Under the pieces are notes generated by a model. That model was not told the DNA's origin, did no database searches, and saw nothing but the letters and a program-made list of their open reading frames with translations. 64,000 nt of DNA from contig ARRL01000002.1 of the NCBI GenBank assembly GCA_000385055.1, positions 26,242 to 90,241 of the forward strand, read 5' to 3'. The stretch comes from a gamma proteobacterium SCGC AAA168-P09. Its GTDB lineage: Bacteria; Pseudomonadota; Gammaproteobacteria; Magnimaribacterales; D2472. Below, one piece after another: positions 1 through 9,636 of the stretch. The translations under genes and the position numbers were made by a program. Numbering within the stretch: the stretch's first letter is position 1; every line of letters begins with the position of its first letter.

Positions 1-178
1 AACAAAGAATGGACCAGAGCTTTTGTGGGTTAAAATTGGTGCATCTGACTTATTAAATGTTGAAATTTTAAGTGGCTTAAAGCAAGACGATGTAGTGTTT
101 ATTCTGCCAAGTAAGAGTTTGTTTGATTATCAGAAAAGGTTTAAAGAAAGGGTGCAGGCTTCATTTAGCTTTGGATAA
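1..178 (+). CDS. C-terminal end of a periplasmic adaptor (membrane fusion protein), partial
   Basis: An open frame enters from the left edge and stops at TAA 176-178, which overlaps the ATG of the next gene (TAATG). The visible 58 residues include SGLKQDDVVFILPSK, the usual closing beta segment of HlyD/MacA-type adaptors. Such adaptors link an inner-membrane transporter to an outer-membrane channel. The translational overlap with a MacB-like permease supports an efflux operon. Only the tail is visible, so the substrate and full family cannot be given. Confidence 0.7.
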   Translation, partial: TKNGPELLWVKIGASDLLNVEILSGLKQDDVVFILPSKSLFDYQKRFKERVQASFSFG

Positions 179-1386
179 TGTTAATTAACGAATCACTCAA
201 ATCAGCAACTATTTCTATACGCACTAATATAGTTAGATCATTTTTGACAACTCTTGCAATAATTATAGGTACAGCTGCAGTAATTGCAGTTATAGGTATT
301 GGTTCAAGTGCTAATAAGGCTCTTGATGCTCAAATAGATGACTTTGGTCCTAGAACATTAGTTGTGAGTCCAGGACAAAACAGAAGAGGCACTGTGACAA
401 AAGGATTAATCCCATTAGACATTAAAGACTCACAAGCTTTAGAAAAAAATAATGATCATCAGTGGATGGTATCTCCCTATATAACTAGAAATAGACAAAT
501 AAAATTTAATAATGCAAACATTAATGAAAGAATAAGAGCAAACCTTCCAATACATTTTAAAGTTCGAGGTTATGAAATTGAGTATGGCCGTATTTTTACT
601 GAAGACGAAAATTTAGGAAGAAAAAAAGTTGTTGTTTTAGGTTCAGATGTTCCAAAAGAGTTAAAAACTACAGCTACAAAGATTCTCAATAAAGAAGTTT
701 TGATAGCAGGTAATTCTTATAAGGTCATTGGAGTTCTGACTGAAGAGGGTAGCACAGGATGGCAAAATCCTGATGATGAGCTGTATGTCCCATTGTTAAC
801 TGGATCGCAAAGATTATTTGGAACAAAGAATTTAGATTCCCTAAATATTGCTATTGAAAAAGATGCAAATGTTGATGAAGTAATGATGACAATTGAGCGC
901 ATTCTGAGATCACAACATGATATTGGACCTGGAGAGGATAATGATTTTAGAATTAATGACTACAGTCAGTATTCAGATTTAAGAAAACAAGCCACAGGTA
1001 TCTTTACAGCACTTATTGCAGGAATAGCTGGTATTAGTCTCGTGGTTGGAGGCATTGGTGTAATGAATATTATGTTAGTTTCTGTCACTGAAAGAACTCG
1101 AGAAATTGGTTTAAGAAAAGCATTAGGAGCTACCTACAAAGCTATTATGCTTCAATTTATAATTGAGGCAGTTTTACTTTGTGTAATTGGTGGAACAGTG
1201 GGTGTAATTTTAGGAACAAGCATTTTGTATTTATTTGCTTCATTTAATGAATGGCCTTTTGCTATGCCTATAAGCGCTATAGTTGGCTCTATAACTTTCT
1301 CTGCAATGGTAGGACTATTTTTTGGTATATGGCCAGCAAGAAAGGCAGCAAACCTTGATCCTGCAACTTCATTAAGGTACGAATAA
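178..1386 (+). CDS. MacB-like ABC transporter permease (FtsX family)
   Basis: This 402-residue inner-membrane protein has the MacB/FtsX layout: one N-terminal membrane segment (about residues 22-42), a large periplasmic MacB_PCD domain (about 45-270), and three C-terminal membrane segments (about 278-302, 328-352, 365-387). The motif ERTREIGLRKALGA at 305-318 is the coupling loop typical of the family. It has no ATPase domain, so the nucleotide-binding subunit must be separate, probably upstream outside the window. The adaptor end just before it supports a tripartite exporter of peptides, lipids or drugs. The substrate is unknown. Confidence 0.88.
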   Translation: MLINESLKSATISIRTNIVRSFLTTLAIIIGTAAVIAVIGIGSSANKALDAQIDDFGPRTLVVSPGQNRRGTVTKGLIPLDIKDSQALEKNNDHQWMVSPYITRNRQIKFNNANINERIRANLPIHFKVRGYEIEYGRIFTEDENLGRKKVVVLGSDVPKELKTTATKILNKEVLIAGNSYKVIGVLTEEGSTGWQNPDDELYVPLLTGSQRLFGTKNLDSLNIAIEKDANVDEVMMTIERILRSQHDIGPGEDNDFRINDYSQYSDLRKQATGIFTALIAGIAGISLVVGGIGVMNIMLVSVTERTREIGLRKALGATYKAIMLQFIIEAVLLCVIGGTVGVILGTSILYLFASFNEWPFAMPISAIVGSITFSAMVGLFFGIWPARKAANLDPATSLRYE

Positions 1387-1397
1387 AAGTTGAGTAC

Positions 1398-2414
1398 TTA
1401 AATTATTTTCTTATCTAATCCTAATTTTTTAATTAACTTATATGCTACTTTTTTAACCTCAGCAAATACTTCATAGTGAGGATTTTGAGATTGAAGATTT
1501 ATTTTCATTAAACCATCTACCATTTTATTAAAACTAATATAACCAACATTTTCATTTTCAAGTAAATCATTAATTTGATTTACTACTTTATTTTTTCGCC
1601 AATATTTCATATTAAATAAATATGTTTTACCTTTTGTAGATAAGCATTCATACACCATGTTAACGCTATCTTGTGTAACTATCTTTACAGATGCTTTTTC
1701 TATTAGCTCATCATAATTTCCTTGATCAATGATTAGATTGTATTTTGATGAAAGCTTATTAAGCTTTTCAGTCATAGTTTTAGGAGTTCTTCTCGTTGTA
1801 AATATATTCCATTTTTTTTTAGGGTATAAATTAACTACGTACTCAATTTGTTTAAGTAATTTTTTTTCATTAAAAATATAGTGTTTATTTTTTCCACCAA
1901 CCCCTATAAATCCAATATTTTGATCAGGATCTGTATCCGATACTCTTGATAAAGATCCATTAAAAAAGATAATATTCTCTCTGGATTTAAATTTATAATT
2001 ATCATGTTTTGGAGCGCAAATAACATCAAAATAATCTTTATGAAGGCTAGGAGATAAGATACTTATAATTTTTAAGTTTTTGTTTTCTTTAAATTCAAAA
2101 TATTCTTTAATTCTTAGTAATTGTAATTGTGGCTTTGAACCTGCCCCAATTAAAATATCTATATTATTGTTAGAAACAAGATTAATTTCATTTGTATTAA
2201 GTTTTACCCTTTTATTTGCATCAACTACTGATGCCATGTATTTATATTTATTTCCAAATAATTCTAAAGATTGCCAAAATCTCCTAAACTTACCTACATC
2301 ATGGTAATTTGCCTCAAATATTTTTAAATTAACTGACTTTGATAATTCATTTAAAAGATTTTGAACTTGCTTTTCATGGCCAACAATGCCATCTTTTATC
2401 CATAAAATATTCAT
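1398..2414 (-). CDS. Mitochondrial fission ELM1-family protein (DUF1022)
   Basis: The 338-residue product begins NILWIKDGIVGHEKQVQNL, matching the start of bacterial ELM1-like proteins, which have a glycosyltransferase-B-like fold. Further family-like stretches are IGVGGKNKHYIF around residue 170 and ITQDSVNMVYE around 250. No signal peptide or membrane segment is seen. It converges with the MacB-like gene 11 bases away. In bacteria these proteins often lie near lipopolysaccharide genes, but no such neighbours occur here, so the function is open. Confidence 0.75.
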   Translation of the reverse strand: MNILWIKDGIVGHEKQVQNLLNELSKSVNLKIFEANYHDVGKFRRFWQSLELFGNKYKYMASVVDANKRVKLNTNEINLVSNNNIDILIGAGSKPQLQLLRIKEYFEFKENKNLKIISILSPSLHKDYFDVICAPKHDNYKFKSRENIIFFNGSLSRVSDTDPDQNIGFIGVGGKNKHYIFNEKKLLKQIEYVVNLYPKKKWNIFTTRRTPKTMTEKLNKLSSKYNLIIDQGNYDELIEKASVKIVTQDSVNMVYECLSTKGKTYLFNMKYWRKNKVVNQINDLLENENVGYISFNKMVDGLMKINLQSQNPHYEVFAEVKKVAYKLIKKLGLDKKII

Positions 2415-2466
2415 GTTGATTAGTATAAATCTATTTTTATAAAGATTCTTGAGTACAATTTAAGTT

Positions 2467-2652
2467 ATGTCAGAAAATGAGATAAGAAATATAGCTATAT
2501 CTTTAATTACCCAATATGGAGATGAAGCGCAAACTATTGCTATGTTGAGGGCTGCTGAGTATGCTGCATCCCTTAACACAATTGAGTGGCTTAAATGGGA
2601 AGAAATTTCATTATTAATAGGAAACATTGATCAACTTCCACTTGATGGTTGA
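2467..2652 (+). CDS. Small hypothetical protein (61 aa)
   Basis: A short ORF starting at ATG 2467, divergent from the ELM1-like gene 52 bases away. The sequence is mostly helical (NEIRNIAISLITQYGDEAQT, then AAEYAASLNTIEWLKWEEI) with no signal peptide or metal-binding motif. The alanine-rich helix and conserved-looking WLKWEEI are typical of small soluble proteins found in marine gammaproteobacteria. The codon use resembles its neighbours, so it is probably real, but no function can be assigned. Confidence 0.55.
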   Translation: MSENEIRNIAISLITQYGDEAQTIAMLRAAEYAASLNTIEWLKWEEISLLIGNIDQLPLDG

Positions 2653-2700
2653 GCAGGCTGTAATATATCTAAAAAATATAAAATAAGTTAATCTTATTCT

Positions 2701-3159
2701 ATGTTTGACAAGGAAAAGTTAATTGATAATTTATATTCATCAATTGGAGCATTTATATGCATAAGCTTACTTTCTCTATTACACTTTTCAGATTATGGTG
2801 AAATATGGCTAATACCTCCTTTTGGGGCAACCATGGTGTTAGTTATGGCAGTTCACAAAAGCCCTCTTGCTGAGCCTAAAAATATATTTTTTGGACATAC
2901 CTTATCTGCCTTGAGCGGGGTAGTTATTTATATGCTAATGGGTTCTTCATTTATATCACTTGGAGTTGCTGTAGGTTTATCTGTTTTTGTTATGACTTTA
3001 TTTAATTCCATTCATCCTCCAGCAGGAGCCAATCCTATTATTGCAATACTTGGAGGCAAGAGTTTATCCTTTGTATTGATGCCGGTGGCACTAGGCGCTT
3101 TATTTATAATTATTTTTGCTATTTTTTATAATAAATTACTTAAAAGAGAATATCCTTAA
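2701..3159 (+). CDS. HPP family integral membrane protein
   Basis: A 152-residue membrane protein with about four hydrophobic segments (around 14-34, 36-50, 65-105 and 120-146). It carries the diagnostic HPPAGANP motif near residue 107 and the early PPFGATMVLV segment of the HPP family. Some members from plants and cyanobacteria transport nitrite into plastids, but most bacterial members are uncharacterised. The gene stands between two small genes with no shared pathway. Family membership is seen in the sequence; a transport role is inference. Confidence 0.82.
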   Translation: MFDKEKLIDNLYSSIGAFICISLLSLLHFSDYGEIWLIPPFGATMVLVMAVHKSPLAEPKNIFFGHTLSALSGVVIYMLMGSSFISLGVAVGLSVFVMTLFNSIHPPAGANPIIAILGGKSLSFVLMPVALGALFIIIFAIFYNKLLKREYP

Positions 3160-3205
3160 TTAAAAATAAATCTTATAGGTTATATTCATCTATAATTGTT
3201 CTTAT

Positions 3206-3514
3206 ATGAGCAATGGCCCAATTGAAACTCAAATAGTTAATATTCTTAAAACGTCAATGAACTTATCTTCTCTTAAAATTATTAATGAAAGTTTTCTACA
3301 TAATGTTCCAGAAGGATCAGAAAGCCATTTCAAAATAGTTATAGTGAGCTCAGACTTTATCAATCTAACCATGATTCAAAGACATAAATTAGTGTATAAG
3401 AAACTGGATAATTTAATGACCAAAATTCATGCACTTTCTATTCATGCATTTGATGAAAGTGAGTTTAAGTTAAATCCAATTATTCTTGAATCACCAGAGT
3501 GTGCAAATAGATAG
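3206..3514 (+). CDS. BolA-family protein
   Basis: This 102-residue protein follows the BolA pattern: IETQIVNILKTSM, a middle NVPEGSESHFKIVIVS strand with the ESHF core, then the helix RHKLVYKKLDNLM and the closing IHALSIHAFDESEF. BolA proteins act with monothiol glutaredoxins in handling [2Fe-2S] clusters, and a CGFS glutaredoxin is encoded at 47841-48152. The stop lies two bases before the ATG of the MMPL exporter, suggesting co-transcription. Which BolA paralogue it is (BolA or IbaG type) cannot be settled by eye. Confidence 0.85.
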   Translation: MSNGPIETQIVNILKTSMNLSSLKIINESFLHNVPEGSESHFKIVIVSSDFINLTMIQRHKLVYKKLDNLMTKIHALSIHAFDESEFKLNPIILESPECANR

Positions 3515-3515
3515 T

Positions 3516-5987
3516 ATGAAAGATCTCATATATAAGTATTCAAATTTTGTAATAACAAAACCTCTTATCATCTTAGCTTTGGTGTTTTTAACTATTTTTC
3601 TTGCATTTCAGGGTATATCTAATTTTAAATTAGATGCATCATCAGATGCCTTGGTTTTAGAGGGTGATTTAGCATTAAAAAAATATAGAGAAAATGAAGA
3701 AGAGTTTGGTGACTCAAGTTTTCTTATTGTTACCTATGAACCTAATAGTGAATTATTCACCAAAGAAGCATTATCAACTCTTGAGGAAATTGAACAAAAA
3801 TTATCAAATATAGATGGAGTGGACTCTGTTCTATCACTGCTAGATGCCCCTATATTTTTTCAACCAAAAGTCAGTCTCACAGAAGTATCAGACAACCTTA
3901 AGGATCTAACTACAGAAGGGATTGATTTAGAGCTTGCCAAAGATGAGATCATCAACAATCCAATATATAAAGATTTAATTATTAGTGCTGACGGTAGTAT
4001 CACAGCAATGCAAGTGGTACTAAGAGCCAATGATGAATATGATCTTCTTATAAATAAACGGTATGAGATACTTGATACTTTAAACATTAAAGAGCCCACA
4101 ACTAAAGAAGTTAGATTATCTTTAGTCCAAGAACTCCAATCAATCAATCAAAGAATTAGTAGCTTAAATGACAATGAATCTAAATTTAATTCTAATCTGG
4201 TTAAAGAAATAAGAAATATATTAGGTTTCTATAAAAATGAAGCAACCTTATATCTTGGTGGTCCCGCAATGATTACTTCAGATATGATGGACTATATAAA
4301 ATCAGACCTTGTTGTATTTGGCTCTGCCGTTGCTTTAGTTTTTGCAGTTATGTTGTATTTATTTTTTGGAAATATTTGGTTTGTTATTCTTCCTATTCTA
4401 AATGCATTCTTTACAACTTTTGTTACTGCAGGCTTTTTAGGTTTTATGGATTGGAAAATTAGTGTCGTATCATCAAACTTTATAGCTTTACTCCTAATTT
4501 TAACGATATCTTTGACAGTGCATGTTTTAGTAAAAATAAATGAGTTAAAAAAAGATTCTAAGGATTATAAAAACTCACTTATAGATTCAGTTAATCAAAT
4601 GTTTTTACCATGTTTTTTTGCTGCCATAACAACAGGAGTGGCTTTCTTATCTTTGTTGCTTGGCGATCTAAAGCCAGTAATTGAATTTGGTAAAATGATG
4701 GCATTCGGAATTTCAATTGCATTCATTTTTACATTTTCCTTCTTGCCTAGTGCTATTTCTCTTATAAAAGAGTCTCAAAGCAGGGATTATCTATCACTGC
4801 ATAAAATAACTAATAAAATTCTATCAATAGCTAAAAATAATTCACTTTCTATCTATTTAGTTTTTACATCTACTTTTTGTATTTTAATTTTTGGCACAAC
4901 AAAATTAATTGTTGAAAATAGATTCATTGATTACTTTGACGAGGAGACCGAGATACATCAGGGTATGTTGGAAATTGATAAAAATCTTGGTGGAACTGCA
5001 ACTTTAGATATCATCATAAAAGAGCCTTTTGAAGAAATATCTGAAGATTTAATTGAAGATGATTTCTTTGATGATGGTTTGTTTGATGACGATGATAGTA
5101 ATGCTTCTGGTTATTGGTGGAATGTTTATTCATTGGCAGAACTAGAAGATATCCATGACTATCTTGAATCATTGCCTGAAATTGGAAAAGTCTTAAGCGT
5201 ATCTAGTGGTATTAAGCTTGCAAGAATGATAAATGATGGTAAAGATCTTAATGATCTTGAATTAGCTTTACTCAGATCTGTATTGCCTGAAGATATTAGA
5301 GAAACTTTATTGTATTCATACATTAATAGTGATGACTCAATTGTAAGAATTTCTACAAGAGTTAACGAATCAGCTGAAAACTTAAATCGCAAAGATTTAT
5401 TAGAGAAAATTAACTACGATCTACAAACAAGATTTAATCTTCCAGAAGAAAGATTTGAAATGACCGGATTAGCAGTTCTTTATAACAATATGTTGCAGTC
5501 TTTATTTCAATCACAAATTGGGTCATTAACACTAGTATTTAGTGTTATTGCATTGATGCTTTTGTTGATTTTTAAATCTTTTAAAATTATGGTCATAGGA
5601 CTAATTCCTAATATATTTGTTGCGTCATCAGTTGTAGGAATATTGGGCTTGCTTAGAATACCTTTAGACATTATGACAATAACTGTTGCTGCTATTAGTG
5701 TGGGTATGGCTGTAGACAATACGATTCATTACATATATAGATACAAGAAGGAGATGAAAGCTACTCAGTCAGTAGAGCAGGCGCTATTGAATGCACATAC
5801 GACCACTGGAAGAGCAATTTTTTATACTGCAGCCACTATAGCCACAGGCTTCTCAATTTTGTCTTTATCAAATTTTTTTCCAACTCAACTATTTGGAATA
5901 TTTACAGCTTTAGCAATGTTAGTAGCTTTTATATCATCCTTATCACTTTTACCAAATTTATTAGTTAAATTTAAAGTTTTCCAATAA
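3516..5987 (+). CDS. MMPL/RND-superfamily exporter
   Basis: An 823-residue protein with two repeated units, each with one membrane helix (about 14-34 and 440-460), a large periplasmic domain and five further helices (about 265-425 and 665-820). This is the RND-superfamily layout of MMPL lipid exporters and HpnN-like proteins. The second periplasmic domain holds an acidic insertion rich in aspartate around 515-525. I chose ATG 3516 over an in-frame TTG at 3486, because the TTG would overlap bolA by 28 bases. The cargo is probably a lipid or hydrophobic molecule, as inferred from the family. Confidence 0.85.
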   Translation: MKDLIYKYSNFVITKPLIILALVFLTIFLAFQGISNFKLDASSDALVLEGDLALKKYRENEEEFGDSSFLIVTYEPNSELFTKEALSTLEEIEQKLSNIDGVDSVLSLLDAPIFFQPKVSLTEVSDNLKDLTTEGIDLELAKDEIINNPIYKDLIISADGSITAMQVVLRANDEYDLLINKRYEILDTLNIKEPTTKEVRLSLVQELQSINQRISSLNDNESKFNSNLVKEIRNILGFYKNEATLYLGGPAMITSDMMDYIKSDLVVFGSAVALVFAVMLYLFFGNIWFVILPILNAFFTTFVTAGFLGFMDWKISVVSSNFIALLLILTISLTVHVLVKINELKKDSKDYKNSLIDSVNQMFLPCFFAAITTGVAFLSLLLGDLKPVIEFGKMMAFGISIAFIFTFSFLPSAISLIKESQSRDYLSLHKITNKILSIAKNNSLSIYLVFTSTFCILIFGTTKLIVENRFIDYFDEETEIHQGMLEIDKNLGGTATLDIIIKEPFEEISEDLIEDDFFDDGLFDDDDSNASGYWWNVYSLAELEDIHDYLESLPEIGKVLSVSSGIKLARMINDGKDLNDLELALLRSVLPEDIRETLLYSYINSDDSIVRISTRVNESAENLNRKDLLEKINYDLQTRFNLPEERFEMTGLAVLYNNMLQSLFQSQIGSLTLVFSVIALMLLLIFKSFKIMVIGLIPNIFVASSVVGILGLLRIPLDIMTITVAAISVGMAVDNTIHYIYRYKKEMKATQSVEQALLNAHTTTGRAIFYTAATIATGFSILSLSNFFPTQLFGIFTALAMLVAFISSLSLLPNLLVKFKVFQ

Positions 5988-5996
5988 TATAGATAC

Positions 5997-7100
5997 ATGG
6001 GCCCGCTACACGGTATCAAAATATTAGAATTTTCAGGAATTGGTCCTGGCCCATACTGTGGGATGCTATTAGCTGATCTTGGAGCTGATGTTATTAGATT
6101 GAGCAGAATTAATCAAAAAGGCTCATACAATAAATATGATATTCATAATCGATCAAAAAGAAGTATTGTTGCAGATTTAAAAAACCCCAAAACACTTGAA
6201 GAGATAAAAAAATTAATTCAACAAATGGACGTTATATTTGAAGGTTACAGGCCTGGTGTAATGGAGAAGTTAGGATTAGGTCCTAAAGAATGTCTTAAAT
6301 TAAATGAATCTTTAGTTTATGGAAGGATGACTGGTTGGGGGCAAGATGGCCCTATGTCCAGAATGGCAGGACATGATATTAATTATATTAGCCTTTCGGG
6401 TGCACTAAATGCCATTGGCAGCGAAAGTTCAAAACCATCCATACCCCTAAATCTTATTGGTGACTATGGTGGCGGAGGTATGATGTTGGCAATGGGTATA
6501 TTAGCAGCAGTTATTAGCTCATCTAGGACTGGAAAAGGTCAAGTAATTGACTCAGCTATGATTGATGGGAGTCTTTCTCTCATGAGTTTTTTTTACTCGC
6601 TTCAGGAAATGGGAATATGGAAGGATAAAAGACAATCTAATTTTTTAGATGGAGCAGCACATTTTTATGATACCTACGAATGCTCTGATAGCAAATTTAT
6701 TGCTATAGGTTCTATAGAACCGCAATTCTATAAAATTTTATTAGGAAAATTAGAATTGACAGACCCTAGATTTAATAAACAGATGGATCAATCTATTTGG
6801 CAAGAATTAAAGAACATCATTGCAATTAAAATTAAATCACAATCTAGGGATCATTGGATTAAAGTTTTTTCAGATACTGATGGTTGTGTTACGCCGGTAT
6901 TAAGTATGAACGAGGCCAAAGTGCATGAGCATAATATTTCAAGAAATGCATTTATAGATATAGATGGATTTAATCAACCAGCACCAGCACCAAGATTCTC
7001 AAATGATGAATTATCAATTACACATAATGCAAAAGAGATTGGCTCTGATACAAATGACATTTGTAATGAGTTTGATTTAGATAAAGAGACTTTTAGCTAA
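5997..7100 (+). CDS. CaiB/BaiF CoA-transferase family protein, alpha-methylacyl-CoA racemase type
   Basis: A 367-residue class III CoA-transferase fold protein. The opening GPLHGIKILEFSGIGPGPYC and the stretch GADVIRLSR match alpha-methylacyl-CoA racemases. Residues equivalent to the racemase catalytic set are visible: His in AGHDINY, Asp in IGDYGGGGMM, and the YDTYECSD segment carrying the later acidic residue. Racemases of this group invert 2-methylacyl-CoA esters during branched-chain or sterol side-chain breakdown. It follows the exporter by 9 bases and overlaps the convergent tatD by 8. True CoA transfer cannot be excluded. Confidence 0.85.
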   Translation: MGPLHGIKILEFSGIGPGPYCGMLLADLGADVIRLSRINQKGSYNKYDIHNRSKRSIVADLKNPKTLEEIKKLIQQMDVIFEGYRPGVMEKLGLGPKECLKLNESLVYGRMTGWGQDGPMSRMAGHDINYISLSGALNAIGSESSKPSIPLNLIGDYGGGGMMLAMGILAAVISSSRTGKGQVIDSAMIDGSLSLMSFFYSLQEMGIWKDKRQSNFLDGAAHFYDTYECSDSKFIAIGSIEPQFYKILLGKLELTDPRFNKQMDQSIWQELKNIIAIKIKSQSRDHWIKVFSDTDGCVTPVLSMNEAKVHEHNISRNAFIDIDGFNQPAPAPRFSNDELSITHNAKEIGSDTNDICNEFDLDKETFS

Positions 7101-7878
7101 AAAAGTTCAAACTATTTTTATAAGTTATATCAATCAACTTATCTTTATCAATATCTATTAATAAGGCAATTTCTCTAGCAATATGAGGAAGATAAGAGGG
7201 CTCATTTCTATTATTTTTTGGTTTATCTTTGAGATTCCTGGGTATTAAATATGGACAGTCAGTTTCAATCATAAGTTTTTCAATAGGAATATTGATCAAG
7301 GATTTTCTTAATTCGACATTTCTTCTCTCATCACATACCCAGCCAGTGAGACCAATATGAAATCCCATCTCCAAATAATCATCTAATTCTTTTTGTGTTC
7401 CAGTAAAACAATGCACAACAGCCTTTGAAATATTATTTTTATATTTTGAAATGGTTTTCATAAAATCATCATGAGCATCCCTTTGATGCAGAAATAAGGG
7501 TAGGTTCGTTTCTACGGCTATTTGAATTTGTTGTTCAAATGCAAATAATTGTTCCTCGTAAGTTGATATATTTCTGAAAAAATCTAATCCAGTTTCTCCA
7601 ACGCTATGAGGTTTGTATTCTTCAATAAGATGTTTCATCTGAAGAGATGATGAGGAATTAAATTCATTTGCGTTATGAGGATGAACACCAATAGTAAAAA
7701 AACATGAATCTTTATTATCTTTATATATGTTGTTAACTTTTTTTGTATCTTCTAAAGAAGCAGATACTATTAAAAATTTTGTTACCTTATTATCTTTGGC
7801 TCTTTTAATAACTTCATTTAAATCGCTGTCAAAACGATCACTTGAAAAGTTACAAGCAATATCAAATAAATTATTCAT
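7093..7878 (-). CDS. tatD: TatD-family metal-dependent hydrolase
   Basis: The 261-residue product starts LFDIACNFSSDRFDSD, the TatD form of the N terminus, which lacks the HxH of YcfH/YjjV relatives. Other family signatures follow: TIGVHPHNAN, VGETGLDFFR, LFLHQRDAHDDF, AVVHCFTGT and IETDCPYLIPR, supplying the metal-binding His, Glu and Asp residues. TatD enzymes are 3'-5' exonucleases acting on DNA and RNA, with roles in repair. The gene is convergent with the racemase gene and divergent from the thioesterase, which starts 53 bases away. Confidence 0.88.
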   Translation of the reverse strand: MNNLFDIACNFSSDRFDSDLNEVIKRAKDNKVTKFLIVSASLEDTKKVNNIYKDNKDSCFFTIGVHPHNANEFNSSSSLQMKHLIEEYKPHSVGETGLDFFRNISTYEEQLFAFEQQIQIAVETNLPLFLHQRDAHDDFMKTISKYKNNISKAVVHCFTGTQKELDDYLEMGFHIGLTGWVCDERRNVELRKSLINIPIEKLMIETDCPYLIPRNLKDKPKNNRNEPSYLPHIAREIALLIDIDKDKLIDITYKNSLNFFS

Positions 7879-7930
7879 ATATTCTGGATAATTTTTATAA
7901 AAAGGAATTATGAACTAAAATTGTTAAATC

Positions 7931-8773
7931 ATGAATCAATTTGATCAATTCCAAAATGCTTTGTCATTAGAAACTATCACAGAAAATACCTATAGTATTA
8001 ATCCCGATTCTAGATATTTTGTTGGTAAGACACCTCATGGTGGATATTTAAATGCGCTTATGCACAAGGCCCTAATATCATCAGTACCGCACTCAGTAGC
8101 AATAAGTTCATCGATACAGTATTTAGATAGGATTGAAGCAAAAGATATTACTTTAGAGGTTGAAATATTTAAAGTTTCCAGAGGAACTTCATCAGGCATT
8201 GTTAAGCTTATACAAGATAACAAGACATGTACCGTATTCAATGCTATATGTTCAGATTTAGAGCATATGAAAGGATATGACGGCTTAGAAACAAACCCTC
8301 CTAAGATAATGAAGGAGATTCCAAGAGAGAGATACAGGGATTTAAATTATGACAAAATATCTCCAGGTTTGACTCCTTCATTTATACATCAATTAAGCTG
8401 CACAGTTCATCCTAGTCATGCTTGGTGGGATAGAGATATAGATATAGAAGATGCAGAAGCAAGATGTACGTCATATATGCAAATGGACGGAGGTATTCCA
8501 GATCAGTTTGTTTTATCATTCTATGTTGATGTAGCTCCACCAGTTGTATCTAATAAATACGGAGCATTGGGCTGGATACCAACTTACAGTTTAACTACTC
8601 ACATAAGACAAATGCCTACAACCGAAATCTTGTTTGCTGATTTTATTGCTAAAGATATTAACAAAGGATATTTTGAACAAGACTGCAATATTTGGGATTT
8701 AAACAAAAATTTAGTTGCTTCAAGTCGACAACTCACTAGAATACTAAAGTCAGAAGAAAAACTATCTAAATAA
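7931..8773 (+). CDS. Acyl-CoA thioesterase-like protein (double hotdog, TesB-like)
   Basis: A 280-residue protein with the HGGYLNALMHKAL helix near residue 36, which is the first hot-dog core of TesB-like and 4HBT_3 thioesterases, followed by a second half ending GWIPTYSLTTHIRQMP and SSRQLTRIL typical of the second hot-dog. Such enzymes hydrolyse acyl-CoA to free acid and CoA in the cytoplasm. Its position near the racemase gene suggests a shared acyl-CoA degradation context. Chain-length preference cannot be read from the sequence. Confidence 0.78.
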   Translation: MNQFDQFQNALSLETITENTYSINPDSRYFVGKTPHGGYLNALMHKALISSVPHSVAISSSIQYLDRIEAKDITLEVEIFKVSRGTSSGIVKLIQDNKTCTVFNAICSDLEHMKGYDGLETNPPKIMKEIPRERYRDLNYDKISPGLTPSFIHQLSCTVHPSHAWWDRDIDIEDAEARCTSYMQMDGGIPDQFVLSFYVDVAPPVVSNKYGALGWIPTYSLTTHIRQMPTTEILFADFIAKDINKGYFEQDCNIWDLNKNLVASSRQLTRILKSEEKLSK

Positions 8774-8784
8774 AAGGAAGAACT

Positions 8785-9636
8785 ATGCAATTCAAAGGAA
8801 CTAAAAATTATATTGCTACTGAAGATTTGAGCATGGCAGTTAATGCCTCAATGGCTCTTGAAAGACCTTTATTAATAAAAGGTGAGCCTGGTACAGGTAA
8901 GACTCTGCTTGCAATAGAAGTTGCAAAAGCTTTGGATATGGAGCTTATTGAGTGGCACATTAAATCTACTACAAAAGCATCACAGGGTTTATATGAGTAT
9001 GATGCGGTAACTCGTCTGAGAGATTCTCAACTTGGAGATGAGAGAGTTAAAGATATCAGCAATTACATTAAAAAAGGAAAGCTTTGGGAAGCTTTTACTT
9101 CTGAGAAGCAAGTTGTTCTTTTAATAGATGAAATTGATAAAGCAGATATTGAATTTCCAAATGATCTACTTCAAGAAATCGATAGGATGGAATTTTTTTG
9201 TTATGAAACTGGTGAAACCATTAAAGCTAAGCATAGACCTTTAATAGTTATGACTTCTAATAATGAGAAAGAATTACCAGATGCTTTTTTAAGAAGATGT
9301 TTTTTCCATTACATCCAGTTTCCAGATAGAGAAACTATGAATAAAATAGTTTCAGTTCATTATCCAAAGATTAAGAAAAAGCTAGTTAATGAAGCGCTTG
9401 AGATATTCTTTGATTTAAGAAAGATTCCAGGATTAAAGAAAAAACCTTCTACATCTGAGCTAATAGATTGGCTAAAACTCTTGCTATCAGATGACATGCC
9501 CGATGAAATACTAAAAAATGCAGATTCATCAAAAGCCATACCTCCACTATATGGAGCCTTATTAAAAAATGAACAAGATGTTCAACTTCTTGAGCGTCTT
9601 GCATTCATGTCTAGAAGAGAAGCAGCAAATAAATAG
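8785..9636 (+). CDS. MoxR-family AAA+ ATPase
   Basis: A 283-residue AAA+ protein with Walker A GEPGTGKT (residues about 33-40), Walker B VVLLIDEIDKAD (about 112-123), a sensor 1 TSNNEKELPDAFLRR stretch, and a sensor 2 region. These are the marks of MoxR ATPases, chaperone-like factors that help metal insertion or activation of partner enzymes. The start has a good ribosome site (AAGGAAG). The next gene begins one base after the stop and encodes a VWA protein, the usual MoxR partner. The client protein is not identified here. Confidence 0.9.
   Translation: MQFKGTKNYIATEDLSMAVNASMALERPLLIKGEPGTGKTLLAIEVAKALDMELIEWHIKSTTKASQGLYEYDAVTRLRDSQLGDERVKDISNYIKKGKLWEAFTSEKQVVLLIDEIDKADIEFPNDLLQEIDRMEFFCYETGETIKAKHRPLIVMTSNNEKELPDAFLRRCFFHYIQFPDRETMNKIVSVHYPKIKKKLVNEALEIFFDLRKIPGLKKKPSTSELIDWLKLLLSDDMPDEILKNADSSKAIPPLYGALLKNEQDVQLLERLAFMSRREAANK

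Noticed and set aside
717..902. Minus-strand ORF opposite the MacB-like gene, and similar antisense ORFs across the window
   Set aside because: They lie fully opposite real genes and show no domain or codon signal of their own.
3486..3515. TTG start for the MMPL exporter at 3486
   Set aside because: It would overlap bolA by 28 bases; the ATG at 3516 gives the normal N terminus.
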